Shown: positions 62,849 to 64,000 of the stretch, piece after piece
Numbering within the stretch: the stretch's first letter is position 1
How the letters are laid out: each line of letters starts with the position of its first letter
Source: Ferruginibacter sp.
GTDB taxonomy: Bacteria > Bacteroidota > Bacteroidia > Chitinophagales > Chitinophagaceae
Assembly: GCA_019638525.1 (NCBI GenBank)
Contig: JAHBTO010000003.1
Span: 434,001 to 498,000 of the forward strand
DNA length: 64,000 bases
Reading direction: 5' to 3'
The notes under the pieces: generated by a model
Database searches by the model: none
Told to the model about the DNA's origin: nothing
What the model saw: only the letters and a program-made list of their open reading frames with translations
Program-made: the position numbers and the translations under genes

Positions 62849-64000
62849 ATGCAATTTCTTAAATGTATAAAAAATAAGATACTCCTTACATTACTGGCAC
62901 TGCCTGTAAGCTTAATACTTGTTGCACAAGATACAAAACCTGTAGCCGCACCGGTAACTGAACAAGGTTATAATCAATTAGCCATATTATTGATGATTGT
63001 GATTATAGTGCTGGCTTTTGTTATTTGGGGTATGGGATATGTTTTAACCGCATTAGGAAAACAACTGGTTGACAAAAATAAAAACGGATCAAAAGTATTA
63101 TCACTTATACTGCTTTTAGGTTTTTCATTACAATGGCAATTTGCAACAGCACAGGATGCAGTTACAGAAACAGTAAAAACAGTACCTAATTACGGAGGCC
63201 TTTCGGCTGCGGCATATTACATGTTTTTAACAGTAATAGGAGTTGAGTTTGTGGTAATTTTATTTTTAGCATTTTCAATACGCAGGATGTACAGCGAGTT
63301 ATTACCGGAAAAAAAGAAACCGGCTAAAAGTAGTTCGGCAGTTTTATCCTGGTGGAAAAAAATGGATTCGAAATTATTTACCAAAGCCGTATCGGTAGAG
63401 AAAGAAGAAGAAATATTACTCGATCACGACTACGATGGCATCAGGGAATTGGACAACTCGTTACCACCATGGTGGAAATGGGGATTTTATATTACCATAG
63501 GTGTTTCGGTTGTATACCTGCTTAACTATCATGTGTTTGGTTTAGGTATGAATCCAACACAGGAATATAATGCAGAAATGCAAAAAGCAAAAATTGCAAA
63601 AGAAATTTACGATGCTAATAATAAAGATAAGATTGATGAAAACAATGTGCCATTTGCTGATGCAGCAGGTTTAAAAGTAGCCCAGGGCTTATATGAAGCT
63701 AATTGCGTAGCTTGTCATTTAAAAGATGGGGGTGGAAGCGTGGGCCCTAACTTTACAGATAATTACTGGCTGCATGGAGGTTCTTTAAACGATATATATG
63801 CATCCATAAAACATGGTTATCCCGATAAGGGTATGCAGGCATGGGGTGGTCAGTTTAGCCCTAAAGAATTAAGCTTCCTGGCCAGTTATGTAAAATCATT
63901 TGTAGGTACAAAACCTGCGGCAGGAAAGGAACAACAAGGTGTTTTTTATGTTGATAAAGCGGCAACAGCAACAGATTCTTCTGCAACTGCAAAGCCCGAT
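62849..64000 (+). CDS. ccoP: CcoP, cytochrome c subunit of cbb3 oxidase (3' end beyond the window)
   Basis: 384 residues are visible. The N-terminus carries extra hydrophobic segments (a signal-like helix, then helices around 45-65 and 75-95, and 125-145) before the usual CcoP core: LPPWWKWGF with its helix (about 205-225), YNAEM, and a c-heme site CVACH (286-290) with GGGSVGPNFTDNYW. Only one heme motif is seen, where the classic proteobacterial CcoP has two. It likely receives electrons from bc1/ACIII or periplasmic cytochromes. A further domain may lie beyond base 64000. Confidence 0.9.
   Translation, partial: MQFLKCIKNKILLTLLALPVSLILVAQDTKPVAAPVTEQGYNQLAILLMIVIIVLAFVIWGMGYVLTALGKQLVDKNKNGSKVLSLILLLGFSLQWQFATAQDAVTETVKTVPNYGGLSAAAYYMFLTVIGVEFVVILFLAFSIRRMYSELLPEKKKPAKSSSAVLSWWKKMDSKLFTKAVSVEKEEEILLDHDYDGIRELDNSLPPWWKWGFYITIGVSVVYLLNYHVFGLGMNPTQEYNAEMQKAKIAKEIYDANNKDKIDENNVPFADAAGLKVAQGLYEANCVACHLKDGGGSVGPNFTDNYWLHGGSLNDIYASIKHGYPDKGMQAWGGQFSPKELSFLASYVKSFVGTKPAAGKEQQGVFYVDKAATATDSSATAKPD

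Noticed and set aside
1..64000. CRISPR arrays, insertion sequences, integrases or phage genes
   Set aside because: Looked for repeated spacer patterns, transposase motifs and att-like repeats by the tRNA; none seen.

Overview
The window looks like chromosome of a Bacteroidota member, most likely Chitinophagaceae or a near relative. Support comes from promoters of the Bacteroidota -7 type (TAnnTTTG), moderate-to-low GC, a fused ccoN-ccoO gene, a fused alpha/beta 2-oxo acid dehydrogenase E1, a clade II (Sec-type, lipoprotein) nosZ, CarboxypepD_reg-like proteins and paired alpha-2-macroglobulin (A2M) genes. I see no insertion sequence, prophage, integrase or CRISPR array. One tRNA (Met, CAT) is present.

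Left part (1-34945) is mostly housekeeping. Minus-strand genes from 25120 down to 1 encode Mrp, LysA, a small secreted protein, an A2M lipoprotein with its usual partner PbpC, a papain-like protease, a thioredoxin-like protein, a hotdog-fold protein, MaeB, an Mla-type ABC transporter pair, SucD and a second A2M protein that runs off the left edge. From 25302 rightwards come a secreted CarboxypepD_reg protein, shikimate kinase, DUF423, a convergent 7TM histidine kinase, FtsK, Pth, an FAH-family protein and the fused E1.

The right part (35000-64000) is a respiratory and nitrogen-oxide island. A plus-strand operon (35260-40150) carries Ric/ScdA with an added DUF2249 domain, a hemerythrin, an unrecognised lipoprotein, a DUF1858/DUF2249 protein, a heme-copper-like membrane protein, a DUF59 factor and an NsrR-like Rrf2 regulator. 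Convergent to it lies norC-norB-(QueD-like)-Rrf2. The NorB-like subunit lacks the usual helix-VI histidine. Tryptophanase and OsmC follow. A Crp/Fnr regulator is divergent from the nos operon: cytochrome c lipoprotein, nosZ, nosL fusion, nosD, nosF, nosY, hemerythrin and truncated hemoglobin. The end holds a fasciclin lipoprotein, a universal stress protein, a LOG-family protein, DUF2892, the copper ATPase FixI/CcoI, ccoS, ccoNO, ccoQ and ccoP (cut by the right edge). No nitrate or nitrite reductase is in the window, so the visible chemistry is NO to N2O to N2 plus high-affinity O2 respiration.

The best new observation is regulatory. A palindrome ATGAT-N4-ATCAT, an FNR/Crp-type box, lies upstream of five promoters in the island (crp itself, nos, osmC, DUF2892, ccoS-ccoNO). 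Its centre is 40.5, 51.5, 51.5, 51.5 or 62.5 bp from the first base of the -7 element, in steps of 11 bp, close to one helical turn. This suggests the local Crp/Fnr protein controls itself, N2O reduction and the cbb3 oxidase. Other points of interest are the NorB variant and the pterin-synthase homologue in its operon, a 59-codon gene between a divergent promoter and a bidirectional terminator, an internal lipobox in the NosL fusion, and a FixI gene with no normal start codon.
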